Shown here piece by piece: positions 60,292-64,000 of a stretch of DNA of 64,000 nt. Within the stretch, counting starts at the first letter, position 1. The number at the start of each line of letters is the position of its first letter. The DNA comes from Gemmataceae bacterium (lineage in GTDB: Bacteria; Planctomycetota; Planctomycetia; Gemmatales; Gemmataceae). The stretch spans positions 2,011,369 through 2,075,368 of the forward strand of contig LR594585.1 of the NCBI GenBank assembly GCA_901538445.1, in the 5' to 3' direction. The notes under the pieces are model-generated. The model was not told the origin of the DNA. It saw only the letters and a list, made by a program, of their open reading frames with translations, and made no database searches. A program made the position numbers and the translations under genes.

Positions 60292-62409
60292 ATGCCTGTG
60301 ACCCCCGACGACCACTGGTCCGACCGGTGCCGCGCCGCACTGACCGCCTACTCCGAGCCGCTGCTGCGCGCCGTCGCGGCGCGGCTCGTCAAGCCGCGGG
60401 TGAACCAGCCCGCCGACGAACTCATCGAGAAGTCGGTCGGCGTGTTCGCCAACCCGCCGGTCATCGACCGCCGGCTCCGCGACCTGCCCGAGCCGGCCCG
60501 CCGGCTGTTCGCCCTCGTCGGCCTGAGCCGGCAGCACCGGTGGAAGGTCGGGCACCTCCTCACGCTGCTCTCGGCCCTCGGCCACCACGAGGGGTTCGCC
60601 CCGGTCGCCGACGCGCTCGGGGCCGGGCTCCTGTTCCCCGAACTCCCGCCCGGCCACCCGCCGCTCGAAGACTTTTCCGCGTGGCTCGCAACGAGCGGCG
60701 GGATGTCGGCGGAGGTGTTCGCGCACCCGGCCGTGTCGTCGCGGGCACGTGCCGAAGACCTCGGCCTGCCGGACCTGGGAAGCGCCGGCGGGGATGCGAT
60801 CGGCCACCCGCGGGCCGCCGACGGGCTCGACTGGGTGCTCCGGCTCGCCGCGGTGTGGCAGCAGGTGCTCGCCGGCCCGGTGCGGTTCACGCAGGCGAAC
60901 ACGCTGTTCAAGAAAGACCTGACCCGGCTCCAGGCCGACGAGATGCTCGCGGCCCCGAGCGCCGACGTGCCGGTGCAGGTCGCCGACGCCGGCGTGCTCG
61001 CGCTCCTGTGGGCGGTCGCCGCCCGGCTGCTCGCCGACGACGGCGGGGAGTTGAAGGCGGTCGCGTTCCCCCCCGCCTGGGACGGGCCGCTCCACGGCAC
61101 CCTCGCCGACCTGTTCCCCGCCCTGCTCCGCGTCGAGGCGTGGGACCCGCTCGCCGGGTACGCCGTGTACGACGCCGCGCTGTCGCCCACGCCCACCGCC
61201 GGGTTCCTCGCGCTGCTGCTGCTGGCGAAGCGGGCGAAGGCCGCCCCGGATGCGCCCTGGGTGCCGGGGGCCGCGATCGCCGAGTGGCTGTGGACGAACC
61301 ACCCGTCGTGGGCCGCGCTGATCCCGCCCGACGCCGCCAAGGACAAGGGGACCGCGTGGGTCAACGCGTTCTTGGTCGGCGTCGCGTACCCGCTGCAACT
61401 GGTCGAGTTCGCCGGCGAGCTGTTCCGGCTGTCGCCGCTCGGCCGGCACCTGCTCACCGGAGACAAGGAGCCGAGCGCCCCGCCGGTGTTCCAGCAGACG
61501 CTCCTCGTGCAGCCCAACGCCGAGATCCTCGCGTACCGCCAGGGGCTCACGCCGGCCCTCGTCGGCACGCTGTCGCGGGTCGCGAAGTGGAACGGCCTCG
61601 GCCCGGCCTGCACCCTCGAACTCACCCCGGAGCAGACGTACCGCGGGCTCGAATCCGGGATGACGCTGCCGATGATCGTCCAGGCGCTGACGCGGCACTC
61701 CAGCCGCCCGGTGCCGGCCCCGGTCGCCGACCTGCTCCAGCGGTGGGCCAGCAAGCGCGAGCGGATCACCGTGTTCGCGTCGGCCGTGCTGGTCGAGTTC
61801 ACCACCCCCGCCGAACTCGACGCGGCGGTGAACCGCGGGATCGTTGCGATCCGCCTGACGGACCGGATCGGCATCACCGCCGACGGCACCGAGCCGGCGC
61901 TGGCGCAACTGCGGCTCATCGCCAACCGCGACTACGAGTCGAAGCCACAGCGGTGCGTCACGGTCGCCGACGACGGGGTGACGTTGACCGTGGACGCGGC
62001 CATCGCCGACCTGCTCCTCGACGTGGAACTGAGCCGGTTCGCGGTGCCGCTGCCGGCCGAGCCGAACGCCCCGCGGCGCTTCCGCCTCGTCCCGGAGTTG
62101 CTCCGCAAGGCGGCGCAGAACAACCCGCTCGCGGACATCGACGGGTGGTTCACCGACCGCACCGGGCACCCGCTCTCCGCGGCCGGCCGGCTGCTCCTGC
62201 TCGGCCCGCAGCTCCCGCCCCCGACCGCCGAGCGGCTGCTCGTCGTGCGGTTCCCCTCGCCCGAGGTCGCCGACGGCGTCATGCAGTGGCCCGAGACGCG
62301 GCCGCTGGTCGCCGAGCGCCTCGGGCCGACGACCATGGTCGTGGACGAGGCCAACTTCGCGGCGCTGCAAAAGGTGCTGGCGGAGATCGGCGTGCCCCTG
62401 CCGGGGTGA
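60292..62409 (+). CDS. XPB/Ssl2 N-domain-like (helicase_C_3) protein
   Basis: 705 residues from the ATG at 60292. The region about 395-505 matches the PF13625-type helicase-associated domain also found at the N terminus of XPB/Ssl2: QQTLLVQPNAEILAYRQGLT, PALVGTLSRVAKWNGLGPAC, ALTRHSSRPVPAPVADLLQR. No Walker A/B or helicase motors are present. The N terminus is helical (LIEKSVGVFANPPVIDRRLR). It may be a DNA-binding or damage-response protein, but the role is unknown in bacteria. Confidence 0.85.
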   Translation: MPVTPDDHWSDRCRAALTAYSEPLLRAVAARLVKPRVNQPADELIEKSVGVFANPPVIDRRLRDLPEPARRLFALVGLSRQHRWKVGHLLTLLSALGHHEGFAPVADALGAGLLFPELPPGHPPLEDFSAWLATSGGMSAEVFAHPAVSSRARAEDLGLPDLGSAGGDAIGHPRAADGLDWVLRLAAVWQQVLAGPVRFTQANTLFKKDLTRLQADEMLAAPSADVPVQVADAGVLALLWAVAARLLADDGGELKAVAFPPAWDGPLHGTLADLFPALLRVEAWDPLAGYAVYDAALSPTPTAGFLALLLLAKRAKAAPDAPWVPGAAIAEWLWTNHPSWAALIPPDAAKDKGTAWVNAFLVGVAYPLQLVEFAGELFRLSPLGRHLLTGDKEPSAPPVFQQTLLVQPNAEILAYRQGLTPALVGTLSRVAKWNGLGPACTLELTPEQTYRGLESGMTLPMIVQALTRHSSRPVPAPVADLLQRWASKRERITVFASAVLVEFTTPAELDAAVNRGIVAIRLTDRIGITADGTEPALAQLRLIANRDYESKPQRCVTVADDGVTLTVDAAIADLLLDVELSRFAVPLPAEPNAPRRFRLVPELLRKAAQNNPLADIDGWFTDRTGHPLSAAGRLLLLGPQLPPPTAERLLVVRFPSPEVADGVMQWPETRPLVAERLGPTTMVVDEANFAALQKVLAEIGVPLPG

Positions 62410-62462
62410 CCCCGCGAATCGACAGCGCTTCCGCGGGTGCTGGGCAAGGAGTGAGCGAAGCA

Positions 62463-62637
62463 CCCCTCACCCGCGTCTCGAAGACTCGACGCGACCCCTC
62501 CCCGCAGAGCCGGGGCGAGGTGTCCACTCTTTTGCTCGACCATGATCCGTTGCCGGACGATGAACCGCTGCGCCCCACCTCGCCCCGGCTCTGCGGGGAG
62601 AGGTCGCCGCGGGGCTCTGACCGCGGCGGGTGAGGGG
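62463..62637. repeat. Large inverted repeat, CCTCACCCGC family copy 2
   Basis: Arms of about 55 nt around CCCCTCACCCGCG / GCGGCGGGTGAGGGG, with GGGGCGAGGTG near the inside. Related to 56311-56489. Confidence 0.82.
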
Positions 62638-62675
62638 AAGCCACCTTTCGGATCACCGCTGGCGGGTTGTGGTCG

Positions 62676-62739
62676 GGTCCGAGCCCGAGCGCCGAGCGAG
62701 GGTAAGCGTGAACCCTCGCTCGGCGCTCGGGCTCGGACC
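62676..62739. repeat. Perfect 27-bp hairpin, same arms as 8712
   Basis: Arms 62676-62702 and 62713-62739 are identical to the arms at 8712-8775; the loop (TAAGCGTGAA) differs. Lies between convergent genes. Confidence 0.92.
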
Positions 62740-62763
62740 AACAGGAACCAATCGCGCCCGGCC

Positions 62764-63216
62764 TCACCGCTGGGTGCGGCGGATGGCGTTGATCGTCTCG
62801 TCGAGCTTGGAGAGGAACCGCGAGCGGTCCTTCGGCGTCATCGGGGCCGGGCCGCCGGTCGCGGTGCCGGCCTGGCGCAGGTCGTCGAGCAGGTCGCGCA
62901 CCGCCAGCGCCTCTCCGACCGACGCGGCGTCGAACAGCCGCCCCTTTGGGTCGAGCGCGACGCCGCCGGTCGCCACGACCCGGGCGGCGAGCGGCACGTC
63001 GGCGGTGATGGTGATGTCGCCGGGGCCGGCGACGCCCGCGATCCAGTCGTCGGCCGCCCCGAACCCGGGCCGCACGACCAACTCCACGAGCGGGTCGTGC
63101 GGCACCCGCTGGTGCGCGTTCGCGACCACGACCACCTTCAGGGCGTACCGCGACGCGACGCGGTACACCTCGTCCTTGACCGGGCAGGCGTCGGCGTCGA
63201 TGTAGATCACGAGCAT
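62764..63216 (-). CDS. YaiI/YqxD family (DUF188) protein
   Basis: 150 residues from the ATG at 63216. IYIDADACPVKDEVYRVASR, VVVVANAHQR, PGDITITADVPLAARVVATG and DPKGRLFDAASVGEAL are the family signature. The fold is NYN/PIN-like with conserved Asp residues (IDADACP, DDWIAGVAG, TADVPLA), suggesting possible nuclease activity, but no role is established. A longer upstream frame is not family sequence. Confidence 0.95.
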   Translation of the reverse strand: MLVIYIDADACPVKDEVYRVASRYALKVVVVANAHQRVPHDPLVELVVRPGFGAADDWIAGVAGPGDITITADVPLAARVVATGGVALDPKGRLFDAASVGEALAVRDLLDDLRQAGTATGGPAPMTPKDRSRFLSKLDETINAIRRTQR

Positions 63217-63251
63217 GGGAGCCCCGGGGCGGTCAACGTCGGTGTCTTTCA

Positions 63252-63353
63252 GGGTGGGCGACTCACTCCGTGAGTCGCACCCCGGCGCAACGGCACCGGA
63301 CCGGTGAGGCTCCATGCGCCTCGGGTGTCACTCACGGAGTGAGTGACCCACCC
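63252..63353. repeat. Inverted repeat with GACTCACTCCGTGAGT arms
   Basis: Left arm GGGTGGGCGACTCACTCCGT followed by GAGT (63252-63275); right arm TCACTCACGGAGTGAGTGAC then CCACCC (63328-63353). Each arm is itself palindromic (ACTCACTCCGTGAGT). It spans the YaiI-family start region. Confidence 0.82.
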
Positions 63354-63368
63354 TGCCGAGGCCGGTGG

Positions 63369-63995
63369 TCAGCGGCGCGGCTTGCGGCGGCCGGCGGCCT
63401 TGCGGCGGAACCGGATGCCGTCGGTGCCGTGGTACGTCGCAAGGACCGCGCCGGGACCGGCGTACCACTCGAACAGGTCCGCGGTCACCGCCTCCTCGTC
63501 CGGCCACGGGTACGCGAACACCACGTCCATGTCGTCCGGGTCGAGCCCGAGGTCGTCGTAGGCGTGGTCGCCGTCGGTCGTGAACCACGAGTACGTGCCG
63601 GCCGAGCACACCCGCTTCTCGGCCCCGCGGGGCACGAAGCTCCCGCACACGAACTCGACGGGCAGTTCGAAGTCGTCGGCCAGCCGGCGGGCCTCGTCCA
63701 CGAGGTCGGGCTCGATCTCGATCCCGCAGGCGTCGAAGTCGAGCATCGCGGCGAGGCACGCGACCACGCCGAGCCCGCTGCCCCACTCGCAGAACCGGCG
63801 GCCCCGGGCCTCGGTGCCGGCCGCGAGGTCGCGGAGGAACCGGTACGCCAGGGCGTAGTCGGACGCGACGAACCCGGGGACGCGGCAGTCCTCGTGGAAC
63901 CGCTCGATCCGGCGGTCCGCTTCGGCGAGAAAGCGCGTGACGTCCTGCGGGACCGGGGCCGGGCTGTGGGGCGGTTGAAAGTCGAGCAGGGGCAT
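63369..63995 (-). CDS. Class I SAM-dependent methyltransferase-like protein
   Basis: 208 residues, ATG at 63995. The SAM-binding glycine motif FCEWGSGLGVVACLAAMLDF lies about residues 68-87, followed by CGIEIEPDLVDEARRLADDF with the acidic residue that binds ribose. DVVFAYPWPDEEAVT is the motif IV region. The C terminus is basic (RFRRKAAGRRKPRR), possibly nucleic-acid-binding. Substrate unknown. It starts within 6 nt of the window end, so upstream context is missing. Confidence 0.85.
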   Translation of the reverse strand: MPLLDFQPPHSPAPVPQDVTRFLAEADRRIERFHEDCRVPGFVASDYALAYRFLRDLAAGTEARGRRFCEWGSGLGVVACLAAMLDFDACGIEIEPDLVDEARRLADDFELPVEFVCGSFVPRGAEKRVCSAGTYSWFTTDGDHAYDDLGLDPDDMDVVFAYPWPDEEAVTADLFEWYAGPGAVLATYHGTDGIRFRRKAAGRRKPRR

Positions 63996-64000
63996 CGGGT

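Larger units (their letters stand above)
62410..62763. other. 354-nt intergenic region with two large palindromes
   Basis: Between convergent genes: the CCTCACCCGC-family inverted repeat (62463-62637) and a 27-bp hairpin (62676-62739). No gene. Confidence 0.8.

Overview
The window is high-GC bacterial DNA, probably from a planctomycete of the family Gemmataceae. The evidence is the set of lineage-typical families. These are a DUF1501 / DUF1549-DUF1553 cytochrome-like operon, PPC-domain protein, several DUF1559 proteins, paired TIGR03067 proteins, a TIGR02996 leucine-rich protein, an LExLExR-type N terminus, and many long intergenic palindromes. No rRNA, phage or plasmid functions were seen. 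One tRNA (Leu, anticodon UAG) and one small IS200-like transposase were found.

Layout. 1-9.9 kb: a PPC-domain protein cut by the window edge, an IS200-like transposase bracketed by copies of a 68-nt repeat, the leftward operon DUF1549/1553 - WD40 - DUF1501, a lipoprotein, a metallo-beta-lactamase-fold protein and a frameshifted proline-rich secreted protein. 10-20.3 kb: an esterase-like hydrolase, two TIGR03067 paralogues, a DedA protein, an ACT-domain protein, a HemW-like radical SAM enzyme, a secreted protein, IMP dehydrogenase (guaB) interrupted by a full-length intein, and a Gly-Gly-Ile repeat protein. 20.6-32.5 kb: two large DUF1559 proteins, tRNA-Leu, a secreted tyrosine phosphatase, a membrane-anchored DegP-like protease, a truncated relic gene and a membrane pyrophosphatase. 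32.7-38.1 kb: a compact six-gene leftward operon with waaA (Kdo transferase), PP2C phosphatase (frameshifted), dual-specificity phosphatase, class IV aminotransferase, PD-(D/E)XK-like protein and alpha/beta hydrolase.

38.2-50.9 kb: the S10-spc ribosomal protein cluster read leftward, rpsJ-rplD-rplW-rplB-rpsS-rplV-rpsC-rplP-rpmC-rpsQ-rplN-rplX-rplE-rpsN-rpsH-rplF-rplR-rpsE-rplO-secY, closed by a UUCG-loop terminator. rplC (L3) and rpmD (L30) are missing from their usual slots, and many r-proteins carry long Ala/Lys/Pro-rich tails. 51-64 kb: a DUF4394 protein, a DUF1559 pseudopilin with a downstream Ser/Thr kinase, thioredoxin, two hypothetical proteins, a TIGR02996/LRR protein divergent from an XPB-N-like protein, a YaiI/YqxD-family protein and a methyltransferase.

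The most unusual feature is a dense network of hairpin elements. One class has perfect 26-30 bp stems with short loops and lies between genes. A second class has arms built from 6-10 nt micro-repeats; it fills most spacers of the ribosomal operon and has also inserted in frame into hemW and waaA, much as Rickettsia palindromic elements do. The guaB intein, the two homopolymer frameshifts and the missing rplC are the other leads.
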